Counted from the first letter of the stretch, positions 6,278 through 14,180 are shown. The stretch is DNA of 19,723 nucleotides from Oceanospirillaceae bacterium (GCA_003521845.1 DPHB01000055.1:6489-26211), one strand, 5' to 3'. Numbers and translations are program-made. Notes: generated by a model not told the origin, from the sequence alone.

Positions 6278-9205
6278 TTACACTTTATGCACCTCAAATG
6301 CTTTAAAGTAATCACTATCCACAAGGTCTTTAGGCCCAACCACCACTTCGGAACAAGGCTGATCAACAAAATAGGTTGTGGCAACACGCAGTACATCTGC
6401 CACGGTGACATCTAAAATGCGTTTACGAAAATTGCGACGTAGCTCGGGTGTCCGGTCATGCAGATTGTTTTGGTGTGCTGAAATAGCCTCACCTGCCGGC
6501 GAGCCAGGTTTGTCTAGGCTGCCAATAACACCTAACACGGCTTCTTCTAGATGCTGGTCATTGATGTTGTCCGCTGTAGCCCAAGCAATCGCTCCATCGT
6601 AGTCGGAAAAAGTTTCGCTAGATCGTGGATCACGATAAGAATAGAAACGGAAACAGCCGCCATTGTTGTCTTGGCTAGCGCCACCGCCATAGGCACCACC
6701 TTGCTCACGAATAGCACGATGCAAATAACCATTGCGTAGTATTTCGCCCAACACAATTAACGCGGGTGAATCGGCATGTGTAGAAGTTACGGTGGTGTAA
6801 GCTCTGGCACAAAAGTTGACCTGAGTATTAGTGGTCCACAATTGCTTCACATGTCCATGGCTGTAGTCCCAATCCAATTGACTATCAAGCGTAGCTGCTC
6901 GACTAACGTAAGATCCGAAGGTTTGTTGCATTGCCGCTTCAAGGTCTTGTTGGTGCTGACTTTCTGCAACACTCAGGATTTCCATCGGCCCTGCCACTAG
7001 ACGCGCTTGCAGCTCACTTAGCTTACTACAAAGTTTAGCCAAGGCAGTTGCTTCAGCCAAACTATCATCAAGCTTCTGTAACCAGTTAATAGACTCTAAA
7101 CCGGACATGGCATTGCCCATGTTGGCGGCGGCACTGATATTTTGGCTAGCACAAGTCATGGCTAAGCTATGGCCACCATTAACTACGCTTTGTTGGCGTC
7201 TAGCACGTAGCTGTGCGATCAGCTCTCTAACCCGCTGCTGTTCATCAAAACGACAATCAAATAGGGTCTCTTTAAGCAAGGCTTGCATGGTTTCTTGCTT
7301 ATCCAACAAACCTTTGATGGAAATGGTGAAATAGCCTTTTAACGAGTCGGCACTATCGGCGCTACCACGTTTAGACAGGAAGGCAGAAATACTGCCACAC
7401 AGAGCCGCTTGACGCCCCTGTGTTTGCAAATAATCTTCACTACCAACCCCCATTTCTGTGTACAACTGCGCTAGCAAGCCAAAATAAGGTAGGTCTGCAG
7501 CTTTGAGTTTGGGCCAAGGTAAGGACAGCTGATGATACACCAAGCCATTGGTACCGGCTTGATAATAGGTTTGTTGGCTAAACTGCTGCGCTTCGGCTTC
7601 AGGTATTTGGGTATCCGTAGGAATGTCATGGCGCGTGACGGTAGGCAGCAATCCGGCATCATCTTCTTGCATCTGTCGTTCGTTTAATGCCGCCGCCAAA
7701 TCTCTGACCTGTTGCTTAGCATCGTCATCCATTGTGCTATGTAGCGCGTCTAAGCTGGCGGCTTCAGCTGCGTCACGAAAACTAGCTAGCTGCTCGTCGG
7801 GGTGCATGCTATAGGTTAAACGATGCGGATTGCCTAACAACAGCTCTTTTACCAAGCGTGAAATATAGTTACTATCTGTGATATCTGCATGCAAGCGCGC
7901 GATAACAGGGTCCAGATTCAAAGCCGCTAACGGGTCGCCATGGTGTATAGCCGCAGGCATAGCAGTAAGAATCAGCTGCATGCCAAATGGGTAGCCATCA
8001 CCGCCAATTTCTCGCTGACTCAGTTCTAACTGATGCAGTGCTGACGTCACCAATTCTTCTGCAACACCATGTTCGGCAATGTCTTCGAGGCAACCTAGCA
8101 CAAGTTTTTCAAAAGCGTCTATTTCTTCACGCTCAGCACCTTCAACACCACAAACAAAGGTCATTTCACGGTTAGAATCTTCCAAACCACACAAGGGCGA
8201 AGGAGCACTGCCGACGCCACCCGTTTCTAACACTTTACGCAACGGAGAGGCGCTATTATCGAGCAGTACGCGAGACAACAAATTGGCCTGCAATTGTTGA
8301 TACAAATCTGTGCTATGACCAAGCAACCAAGCCATTACATGGTGGCTCTTAGCTAATTCATCACCAGCCTCTACGGCGTAGCCTTCTTGCACCCTGACAG
8401 GGCTAAAATAGCGTTTCTCATCACTAATATGTAAGTGATCCATGGCTTGGGCAGAAAACTTATGCAACGCTAGATCTTGAAAGCGCGCCTGCAACTCATC
8501 GGCCGGAATATTACCACTGGTCATAAATACGGCGTTAGACGGATGATAATGACTGCGGTAGAAATCCAACAATTGTGCGTGAGTTAAATCGGGGATATCA
8601 ACTGGCTCACCGCCACTGTTGTAGTGATAAGTTGTGGACGGAAATAAGTGTTTGCTCACGTTCTGCCACAATTGGCTTACGGGTGAGCTCATGGCACCTT
8701 TCATCTCGTTGAACACAACACCCTTATAGGCCAGCTTTTCGCTACCATCAGCTTGGGTTTCAAACTCCACACGGTGGCCTTCTTGGGCAAAATCCAAAGC
8801 GTCCAAACGGGCAAAGAAGGTAGCATCCAAATAAACTTCCAAAAGATTTTGATAATCCTTGTAGTTTTGGCTAGCAAATGGATAAGCCGTCCAGTCACTA
8901 CTAGTGAAGGCGTTCATAAAGGTATTAAGTGAGCGGCGAATCATCATAAAGAACGGGTCGCGCACAGGAAATTTTTCACTACCGCAAAGCGACGTATGTT
9001 CGAGAATGTGCGCGACCCCAGTGGAATCCATTGGCATAGTACGAAAGGCCACTAAAAAGACATTTTCGTCCTGCCCCGTATCTAGGTGGATGTGCATGGC
9101 ACCGGTGTCATTATGCTGGTATAGCTGAGCGTCTAGCTGTAATGATTGGATGGTTTCTTGACGTACAAAAGAAAAACTAGGGTGTGCATTGGGGGTATTG
9201 GACAT
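6278..9205 (-). CDS. M16C family zinc metalloprotease (insulinase family, PreP/presequence-protease-like)
   Basis: A 975-residue protease with the clamshell fold of falcilysin, Cym1 and plant/human PreP, which degrade short unstructured peptides. The inverted zinc motif is HILEH at 66-70: His66 and His70 are ligands and Glu69 is the catalytic base. The third ligand is very likely Glu167 in VVFNEMKG, 97 residues after His70, matching the spacing I recall for PreP. The C-terminal half carries GGAYGGGASQDNNGGCFRFY, the Tyr/Arg substrate-binding region of the family. No signal peptide is visible, so it should act in the cytoplasm, probably in peptide turnover. The ATG at 9205 is preceded by GGAAAGGG. 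Its upstream neighbour is a receiver-domain protein 74 bp away, and the BMP importer follows from its own promoter. The in vivo substrate is unknown. Confidence 0.92.
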   Translation of the reverse strand: MSNTPNAHPSFSFVRQETIQSLQLDAQLYQHNDTGAMHIHLDTGQDENVFLVAFRTMPMDSTGVAHILEHTSLCGSEKFPVRDPFFMMIRRSLNTFMNAFTSSDWTAYPFASQNYKDYQNLLEVYLDATFFARLDALDFAQEGHRVEFETQADGSEKLAYKGVVFNEMKGAMSSPVSQLWQNVSKHLFPSTTYHYNSGGEPVDIPDLTHAQLLDFYRSHYHPSNAVFMTSGNIPADELQARFQDLALHKFSAQAMDHLHISDEKRYFSPVRVQEGYAVEAGDELAKSHHVMAWLLGHSTDLYQQLQANLLSRVLLDNSASPLRKVLETGGVGSAPSPLCGLEDSNREMTFVCGVEGAEREEIDAFEKLVLGCLEDIAEHGVAEELVTSALHQLELSQREIGGDGYPFGMQLILTAMPAAIHHGDPLAALNLDPVIARLHADITDSNYISRLVKELLLGNPHRLTYSMHPDEQLASFRDAAEAASLDALHSTMDDDAKQQVRDLAAALNERQMQEDDAGLLPTVTRHDIPTDTQIPEAEAQQFSQQTYYQAGTNGLVYHQLSLPWPKLKAADLPYFGLLAQLYTEMGVGSEDYLQTQGRQAALCGSISAFLSKRGSADSADSLKGYFTISIKGLLDKQETMQALLKETLFDCRFDEQQRVRELIAQLRARRQQSVVNGGHSLAMTCASQNISAAANMGNAMSGLESINWLQKLDDSLAEATALAKLCSKLSELQARLVAGPMEILSVAESQHQQDLEAAMQQTFGSYVSRAATLDSQLDWDYSHGHVKQLWTTNTQVNFCARAYTTVTSTHADSPALIVLGEILRNGYLHRAIREQGGAYGGGASQDNNGGCFRFYSYRDPRSSETFSDYDGAIAWATADNINDQHLEEAVLGVIGSLDKPGSPAGEAISAHQNNLHDRTPELRRNFRKRILDVTVADVLRVATTYFVDQPCSEVVVGPKDLVDSDYFKAFEVHKV

Positions 9206-9222
9206 GAACCCTTTCCATATAA

Positions 9223-9270
9223 AAACGCACCTGTTGCGTAACCCGCAGACAGATGCGTATAGGTGTGTTT
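9223..9270 (-). terminator. Possible terminator or leader hairpin between receiver protein and M16 protease genes
   Basis: AAACGCACCT (9223-9232) pairs with AGGTGTGTTT (9261-9270), 10 bp with one non-Watson-Crick position, around a 28-nt loop. On the minus strand the stem runs into TTTTT (9225-9221). That would suit termination after the receiver gene (stop at 9280), but it sits only 16 nt before the M16 start codon, so a leader attenuator is as likely. On the minus strand the odd position is A·C, which weakens it. Confidence 0.3.
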
Positions 9271-9279
9271 AAAGGTGAG

Positions 9280-9678
9280 TTAACCAAAGGTTGCGCCAGG
9301 AATAATGGTTTCCAAGGCGGCCAAGAAAGTACCCTCATCAAAAGGCTTGCTTAAATAGAAATCAGCGCCGGCTTCCAAGCCTTCACGGCGTTCACGGTCA
9401 CTGGCTTTTGCTGTTTGCATAATAACCGCTAGGTCTTTGATACGCTCAGAAGCACGTACAATTTGCAGTACTTCTAGGCCACTAATACCCGGCATCATCC
9501 AATCTAAAAATACCACGTCAAAGCTATAATCAACGTTTTCTAGTACTTCTAGGGCTGATTCGCCATCGGGGACGGTCATAACAGACAAGCCAGCGGCTTC
9601 GAGATAGTCGGCTAAAATCTCTAGGTTTACTTCATCGTCATCGACAATGAGAGCGGAATATACTTTATGGTCATTCAT
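9280..9678 (-). CDS. Single-domain response regulator (receiver domain only)
   Basis: A 132-residue stand-alone phosphoreceiver with no DNA-binding or enzymatic output domain, so it should work by protein contact or as a phosphate relay. All signature residues are present: the acidic pocket VDDDE (Asp13/14/15), phosphoacceptor Asp59 in FLDWMMPG, Thr89 in MQTAK, and Lys111-Pro112 in LSKPF. I chose ATG 9678 (MNDHKVYSALIVDDDE). The frame is open up to 9765, but those 29 residues are Ser/Cys-rich and unlike a receiver. No good Shine-Dalgarno precedes the ATG (the leader is A-rich), and a TATACT-like -10 lies at 9725-9720. No histidine kinase is encoded in the window, so its partner is unknown. 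Confidence 0.88.
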   Translation of the reverse strand: MNDHKVYSALIVDDDEVNLEILADYLEAAGLSVMTVPDGESALEVLENVDYSFDVVFLDWMMPGISGLEVLQIVRASERIKDLAVIMQTAKASDRERREGLEAGADFYLSKPFDEGTFLAALETIIPGATFG

Positions 9679-9782
9679 ATTTGTTTTTTTAGCTGTGTAG
9701 AACAAAAAAGTTAGGCTACAGTATAGGCAAAAACGCGCGCTACTAAAAGACCTGCAAGCGGACAAATATTAAGATTAGCTCA

Positions 9783-11006
9783 TTATCCAGCCCAACGGCC
9801 TAAGACTTTACCTATGGAGCTGGTCACATCTTGCATTCCCATGGCGTAGCGAACCACTTGGCGTTTAATGGGGGTAAGGTTGGCGACAGCCAACACCCCA
9901 TTGCGTAACCACTTTAAGGCGTTTTGTTCATTGCTAAAGCCATGATAAAAGGCATCCATAGATTGCATCATCAATCGATTTGCCCAACGGCGCTGTTGTT
10001 GATAATCCTCTAGCACCTCGCTACGCCACCAATCTTGCCCCTGAGCGCGTGCTTTGGCAATCACCTCATCTAAACAAGCAATATCCTGAAAGCCAAGGTT
10101 AACGCCCTGCCCGGCCAGCGGATTGATCATGTGAGCGGCATCTCCTATCAAAGCCAAACCATCCTGCACATAGTCCTGAGCGTGCTGCTTTTGCAAATTG
10201 AAATAGCCTTTATCTAGTACCTCAATGCTACCTAGCTGCTCAGGAAATTGACGCATAATTTCTGTACCCAGGTCAGCATTGCTGAGCCCATGCAAACGCC
10301 TCACTTCGTCTGCGTGATGATACCAGACCACAGAACCATGTTGCCCAGGCAATGGCAAAAATGCCTGTGGGCCTGTAGCGGTAAAACGCTGCCAGGTAAT
10401 ATCCTGTTGCCCCAGTTCGGTATTCACCGAGACAACCAAGCAAGCCTGTTGGTATTGACTGCGGTTAACACCAATACCAAATTGCTGACGTACCATGGAG
10501 TTGCCGCCGTCGGCAGCAACTAATAGCTTACCGGTATACTCATCTCCCGCCTCTGTCACCACATGTACTTGATCGCCTAAGCGATATGTACGAACAGGTT
10601 TTTGTGGGCACAGCATGGTGACCAGTGGCATATCTTGTAGGGCCTGCCATAAGGCCAACTGAGTGACTCGATTCTCAACGATATGGCCCAGCTCATTGGC
10701 TTGGACTTGCGCCGCATCAAAGGTTAAGTCACCAAAGCCCTGCATTTCCCATGCCCGCATACGACGGTATGGACACGTGCGCATAGACTGCAATATTCGC
10801 CAAGCATCACTGCGCTCTAGTACAGATTGGGTTTGTGGGCTCAAGGCGGATATACGTAAATCAAATGCTTGGGACAAATCAAATTCTGGCGGACGCTGAG
10901 CTTCAAATACAGCCACACTTAACCCTTGTTGTGCCAACACCGAGGCCAAACCGGCGCCCGTCATGCCACCACCACAAATGAGTACGTCAAAAGTTTTTTC
11001 TGTCAC
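9783..11006 (-). CDS. UbiF/UbiH-family FAD-dependent hydroxylase of ubiquinone biosynthesis
   Basis: A flavin monooxygenase that hydroxylates a ring carbon of the ubiquinone precursor, using NAD(P)H and O2 (family knowledge). The N terminus has the FAD Rossmann motif (FDVLICGGGMTGAGLASVLA), then the family phrase DLRISALSP. AADGGNS (about 164-170) is the DG motif, and GDAAHMINPLAGQGVNLGFQ (from about 288) contacts the FAD pyrophosphate. CPYRRMRAWE and LGHIVEN resemble E. coli UbiF more than UbiH or UbiI, but the exact ring position cannot be settled here. I start at GTG 11006 (407 residues) because AAGGA lies 7 nt upstream. A TTG at 11030 would read through that ribosome binding site. It is divergent from the hibernation-factor gene. 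Confidence 0.85.
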   Translation of the reverse strand: MTEKTFDVLICGGGMTGAGLASVLAQQGLSVAVFEAQRPPEFDLSQAFDLRISALSPQTQSVLERSDAWRILQSMRTCPYRRMRAWEMQGFGDLTFDAAQVQANELGHIVENRVTQLALWQALQDMPLVTMLCPQKPVRTYRLGDQVHVVTEAGDEYTGKLLVAADGGNSMVRQQFGIGVNRSQYQQACLVVSVNTELGQQDITWQRFTATGPQAFLPLPGQHGSVVWYHHADEVRRLHGLSNADLGTEIMRQFPEQLGSIEVLDKGYFNLQKQHAQDYVQDGLALIGDAAHMINPLAGQGVNLGFQDIACLDEVIAKARAQGQDWWRSEVLEDYQQQRRWANRLMMQSMDAFYHGFSNEQNALKWLRNGVLAVANLTPIKRQVVRYAMGMQDVTSSIGKVLGRWAG

Positions 11007-11040
11007 TGGTAATTCCTTGATTTTGCGCAATAAGCAGCCT

Positions 11041-11074
11041 AGTTACTTAAGCATACACTAGTAGCTAAGTAACT
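11041..11074. promoter_or_regulatory. Inverted repeat in the divergent ubi/hpf intergenic region
   Basis: AGTTACTTA (11041-11049) is matched exactly by TAAGTAACT (11066-11074), with 16 nt between, and the interior contains the 6-bp palindrome ACTAGT. It lies 35 bp upstream of the hydroxylase start and about 160 bp upstream of the hibernation-factor start. That suits a regulator site for either gene or a leader hairpin of the hydroxylase mRNA. No known operator was recognised. The rest of 11007-11232 is A/T-rich leader with no gene. Confidence 0.4.
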
Positions 11075-11232
11075 TGTTAAAGAAAAATATTTACGCTGCG
11101 GTCTTTTTTTCCACGCTAACTTGTGGTTTAGTAAATACAGACTGCTTGCAATGCACAGTCAAACAAAGCCATAAAAGGAGACCCTATCTAGTTACCATTT
11201 TTCCTGTAACCCTCGATCAGAAGGAATCGATT

Positions 11233-11586
11233 ATGCAAATGAACATCACAGCACGTCACGACGCCAAGGCCACCGAAGGCATTAAAGAACGCATCATGGC
11301 CAAGCTTCAAAAGAACGAAAGTCACTTTGATCACATCACTAACATACAGGTCACTATCGACAAAGACGGCAAACAGGACATTGCCGAAGCCACCTTACAC
11401 CTAGACACGGGCAGCGAAATTTTCGCCAAAGCCAGCGGCGACAACATGTATAGCGCCATTGACTCCCTCAGTGCCAAAATAGAAACCCAGTTACAAAAAG
11501 CCAAATCCAAAATCCAAAGCCGCAAAGGCGCAGCCCAAGGCAAACGTTCTCCAGTTGAAGAAGCAGAAACTGAAGACGTCGCCTAA
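11233..11586 (+). CDS. hpf: Ribosome hibernation promoting factor / RaiA-type ribosome-associated inhibitor
   Basis: A small protein that binds the decoding channel of the 30S subunit in stationary phase or stress and stabilises inactive ribosomes (family knowledge). The 117-residue product starts MQMNITARHD, like E. coli HPF. It carries the family core ATLHLDTGSEIFAKASGDNM followed by YSAIDSL. After the usual HPF end it has a Lys-rich then acidic tail (PVEEAETEDVA) similar in place and charge to E. coli RaiA/YfiA, which blocks 100S dimer formation there. It is a short form without the C-terminal dimerisation domain of long HPF. ATG 11233 has AAGGA 7 nt upstream. The frame extends back to 11074 without support. 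There is no rpoN next door, unlike the common rpoN-hpf arrangement. Confidence 0.88.
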   Translation: MQMNITARHDAKATEGIKERIMAKLQKNESHFDHITNIQVTIDKDGKQDIAEATLHLDTGSEIFAKASGDNMYSAIDSLSAKIETQLQKAKSKIQSRKGAAQGKRSPVEEAETEDVA

Positions 11587-11610
11587 TAGATATTGATAAG
11601 CGATAAACAA

Positions 11611-11638
11611 GCGGAGCCGAATTCTAAGTCGGTTCCGC
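11611..11638 (+). terminator. Stem-loop after the hibernation-factor gene
   Basis: GCGGAGCCGA (11611-11620) pairs over 10 bp with TCGGTTCCGC (11629-11638) around an 8-nt loop. The one mismatch in DNA is G·U in plus-strand RNA and A·C on the other strand, so it belongs to the hpf transcript. No U-run follows. Instead there is a C-rich, G-poor tract (11645-11670), so it may be an mRNA 3'-end-protecting hairpin next to a Rho-dependent stop. Confidence 0.5.
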
Positions 11639-11688
11639 CTACTTCCACCCCCAAATCGTACCCCACCCCCTAGCCAACATGGGTCTAG

Positions 11689-12156
11689 CTAAGGTTCTAG
11701 TTGCTCGGTAATACTCGTATAAGCTTCACAATCATTGACACCAAGCGCATCCGGTGAGCTCAACGCCATAGGGTCGGACGCCAATGCTTCGGGCACCACT
11801 ACCAAACCATCACTAAACGACACCACCTGCAATCCCACTTGTTGGCAATGGGCAAACACCTTTTCCAGGGCCTGCACAACCTGTTCTTGGTCTTGCCGAT
11901 GCTGATTGCGTTGTTGATGTCGACTGCCACCTTGCTGCTCACCTGACTGGGCTTGATACTTGTACTGCTCAATAACCTGATTATCTTGCCCCAGCAACAA
12001 CACCAATATATTGGCCCAACGCCAGTCTCTTATAAGGTTAGAAGCCACCTGAAACTGGCAAACATCATGACAATGCACCCGGTCGCCAGGACGCAACTGT
12101 CGCAACTGGTCAGTAACATGCGCTTGACTAAAGTCAGCCGCTAATAAGATATGCAT
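11689..12156 (-). CDS. Hypothetical protein, Gln/His-rich
   Basis: I do not recognise this 155-residue protein. It starts MHILLAADFSQAHVTDQLRQ, has a hydrophobic stretch ANILVLLLGQD, then a polar Gln/Arg/His-rich linker (SGEQQGGSRHQQRNQHRQDQ). After that come an amphipathic helix-like segment (VVQALEKVFAHCQQVGLQVV) and an acidic C terminus. Three cysteines and several histidines could bind metal, but no motif is clear. ATG 12156 is chosen because TATAAT (12175-12170) lies 13 nt upstream, leaving room for only a very short leader, and no Shine-Dalgarno is obvious. ATG 12243 and TTG 12288 in the same frame are alternatives that add unremarkable residues. That it is a real gene rests on the long frame, protein-like composition and a position filling the gap between two plus-strand genes. 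Confidence 0.55.
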   Translation of the reverse strand: MHILLAADFSQAHVTDQLRQLRPGDRVHCHDVCQFQVASNLIRDWRWANILVLLLGQDNQVIEQYKYQAQSGEQQGGSRHQQRNQHRQDQEQVVQALEKVFAHCQQVGLQVVSFSDGLVVVPEALASDPMALSSPDALGVNDCEAYTSITEQLEP

Positions 12157-12285
12157 AAACAAAGCCACAATTATAAAATCGGCGCCTAGTTTACCAGAGC
12201 TCAATGACAAAGGCTCGTAAACACACGACTGGCAAGTTTCCATTGCAAGCCTGGTGATAAAAGGCCAAAATAAGTCGGCTAAAAA

Positions 12286-12317
12286 CAAGTCTTGGCAAGC
12301 GTTGTTGCCTAGACTTG
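12286..12317. promoter_or_regulatory. Inverted repeat (probable operator or leader hairpin) upstream of ETF-QO
   Basis: Thirteen positions of 12286-12298 (CAAGTCTTGGCAA) pair with 12305-12317 (TTGCCTAGACTTG) with one T·T mismatch and a 6-nt loop. It lies 66 bp before the ETF-QO GTG. A TTGAAA (12315-12320) overlaps its right arm and a CATAAT follows at 12336-12341. The 15-bp spacer is short, but a promoter there would be blocked by a protein on the repeat. The 10-bp palindrome GTATCGATAC (12343-12352) sits just downstream. No gene lies within 12157-12383. Confidence 0.45.
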
Positions 12318-12383
12318 AAATTATTGATGGTACGACATAATCGTATCGATACTAACTAACATTTTAAATTAAGAGGTTATGCC

Positions 12384-14033
12384 GTGGAACGTGAATCTAT
12401 GGAGTTTGACGTTGTCATCGTTGGTGCCGGCCCTGCTGGTCTATCCACCGCGTGTAAACTGCTCCAAATGGCCCAAGAGAAAGAACAAGAACTCACTGTT
12501 TGCGTTGTTGAAAAAGGTTCTGAAGTAGGTGCACATATTCTATCTGGGGCAATTCTAGAGCCTACGGCACTGAATGAGCTCTTCCCAAATTGGAAAGAAA
12601 TGGGTGCCCCACTTAATACACCTGTCAGCAAAGATGAAATGCACATGTTGCGTAGCCCCGAATCCGGTATAGCCATGCCTAGTTTCTTTATTCCAAAGCC
12701 AATGCACAATGAAGGCAACTACATTGTAAGCCTTGGTAATGTTTGCCGCTGGTTGGCAGAACAAGCAGAGAACCTAGGCGCTGAAGTATTCCCAGGCTTT
12801 GCCGCAGCAGAAGTACTCTACCACGAAGACGGCAGTGTGAAAGGTATTGCTACCGGCGACATGGGTGTTGGTGAAGACGGCGAACCTAAAGACGGCTACA
12901 TGCCAGGCATGGAACTACATGCTAAGTACACCATTTTTTCTGAAGGCTGTCGCGGCCACCTAGGCAAGCAACTTATTGAAAAGTTCGACCTAGATGCTGA
13001 CACCGTTAGCCAACACTACGGCATTGGTATTAAGGAACTATGGGATATCCCTGCTGATCAGCATCAACCTGGCCTAGTGGTACACGGTTCCGGCTGGCCA
13101 TTAACTGGCAACTCCAATGGTGGCTGGTTCCTTTACCACGGCGACAACAATCAAGTGGTAGTAGGTCTAATTGTCGATTTGAACTACGACAACCCACACT
13201 TAAGCCCATTTGACGAATTCCAGCGCCTCAAGCACCACCCGGTATTGAAGCAGCATTTACAAGGCGGCAGCCGTGTTTCCTACGGTGCCCGTGCATTGGA
13301 AAAGGGCGGCCTATTTGCCCTACCTCGCATGAGTATGCCTGGTGCAATGCTAATCGGTTGTGATGCTGGCACCATGAACTATTCTAAGATCAAAGGCAGC
13401 CACACGGCAATGAAGTCTGGGATGTTGGCAGCGGAAACTGTGTTTGCTGAATTATCCACAACCGCAGAAGGTGGCAAGCAATTACCACTTGATGACAATT
13501 TCAAGGCCTCTTGGTTGCATGACGAGCTATACCGCTCACGTAACTTTGGTGCAGCAATGCACAAATTCGGCTTGTGGATTGGCGGCGCTTACAACTGGGT
13601 TGACCAAAATATCTTTGGTGGTAAGCTACCAATCAACCTCAAAGATGACAAGCCAGACTACGCAGCAATGAAACCTGCTAGTCAGATGCCTAAGATAGAC
13701 TATCCAAAGCCAGACGGCGTAATCAGCTTCGACAAACTTTCTTCGGTATTCCTATCCGGTACCAACCACGAAGAAGACCAGCCTTGTCACTTGCAGTTGC
13801 AAGATGCTAGCCTCCCACTAGGTACCAACTTGGCCAATTGGAATGAACCCGCCCAGCGTTACTGCCCTGCCGGTGTTTATGAAATCATTGATGACGAGAA
13901 CGGTGATCCACAGTTCCAAATCAATAGTCAGAACTGTGTGCATTGCAAGACCTGTGATATCAAAGACCCAAGCCAGAACATCACCTGGGTAGTGCCAGAA
14001 GGTGCAGGTGGTCCAAACTATCCAAACATGTAA
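12384..14033 (+). CDS. Electron transfer flavoprotein-ubiquinone oxidoreductase (ETF-QO)
   Basis: A membrane-associated iron-sulfur flavoenzyme that takes electrons from ETF, reduced by acyl-CoA and other dehydrogenases, and passes them to ubiquinone. The 549 residues match the usual bacterial length. The FAD motif VVIVGAGPAGLSTACKLL is at about 9-26. GCDAGTMNYSKIKGSHTAMK, a conserved FAD/quinone-domain stretch, lies in the middle. The [4Fe-4S] ligands are Cys494 (RYCPAGVYE) and Cys518, Cys521 and Cys524 (CVHCKTCDIKDP). GTG 12384 is favoured by AGAGG 7 nt upstream. ATG 12399 is a less likely start. The ETF alpha and beta genes are not in the window. The gene stands alone between an upstream inverted repeat and a strong downstream terminator. 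Confidence 0.95.
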   Translation: MERESMEFDVVIVGAGPAGLSTACKLLQMAQEKEQELTVCVVEKGSEVGAHILSGAILEPTALNELFPNWKEMGAPLNTPVSKDEMHMLRSPESGIAMPSFFIPKPMHNEGNYIVSLGNVCRWLAEQAENLGAEVFPGFAAAEVLYHEDGSVKGIATGDMGVGEDGEPKDGYMPGMELHAKYTIFSEGCRGHLGKQLIEKFDLDADTVSQHYGIGIKELWDIPADQHQPGLVVHGSGWPLTGNSNGGWFLYHGDNNQVVVGLIVDLNYDNPHLSPFDEFQRLKHHPVLKQHLQGGSRVSYGARALEKGGLFALPRMSMPGAMLIGCDAGTMNYSKIKGSHTAMKSGMLAAETVFAELSTTAEGGKQLPLDDNFKASWLHDELYRSRNFGAAMHKFGLWIGGAYNWVDQNIFGGKLPINLKDDKPDYAAMKPASQMPKIDYPKPDGVISFDKLSSVFLSGTNHEEDQPCHLQLQDASLPLGTNLANWNEPAQRYCPAGVYEIIDDENGDPQFQINSQNCVHCKTCDIKDPSQNITWVVPEGAGGPNYPNM

Positions 14034-14048
14034 GCTACTTTGTAGCTT
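14032..14048 (+). other. Stem-loop overlapping the ETF-QO stop codon
   Basis: AAGCTAC (14032-14038) and GTAGCTT (14042-14048) form a perfect 7-bp stem with a TTT loop, beginning inside the TAA stop. It stands 9 nt before the main terminator and probably acts with it as a tandem 3' end structure. Confidence 0.5.
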
Positions 14049-14057
14049 CACCTAAAC

Positions 14058-14081
14058 AGCCACCTTCGGGTGGCTTTTTTT
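14058..14081 (+). terminator. Strong Rho-independent terminator of ETF-QO
   Basis: AGCCACC (14058-14064), a TTCG tetraloop and GGTGGCT (14069-14075) form a perfect stem, followed directly by a T-run to 14081. The UUCG loop closed by C-G is unusually stable in RNA. Confidence 0.93.
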
Positions 14082-14094
14082 GTTCTTCAATTAA

Positions 14095-14180
14095 CCGTCA
14101 TTGCGAGCCGAAGGCGCGGCAATCTCTGCAAGTTAGCACCTTGTGTGATTGAGATTGCTTCACTTCGTTCGCAATGACGG
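14095..14180. repeat. Palindromic interspersed repeat, copy 1
   Basis: CCGTCATTGCGA (14095-14106) is the exact reverse complement of TCGCAATGACGG (14169-14180). An inner pair, GCAATCTC (14119-14126) with GAGATTGC (14151-14158), extends the cruciform. This is the CGTCATTGCGAG...CTCGCAATGACG type of extragenic palindrome that I recall from many bacterial genomes. It lies between convergent genes. The small frame across it (14149-14376) is repeat-derived and not a gene. Confidence 0.8.

Noticed and set aside
6278..9205. Several 60-80-codon antisense or out-of-frame open frames inside the M16 protease gene
   Set aside because: They lie wholly within a strongly conserved coding gene, lack ribosome binding sites, and have compositions expected of shadow frames.
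9679..9765. 29-residue N-terminal extension of the receiver protein
   Set aside because: Receiver domains begin a few residues before the acidic pocket. The extension is Cys/Ser/Phe-rich and probably lies in the promoter region.
11074..11232. 53-residue extension of the hibernation factor
   Set aside because: The family starts at MQ(M/L)NIT, and ATG 11233 has AAGGA at 7 nt. The upstream frame is A/T-rich leader sequence.
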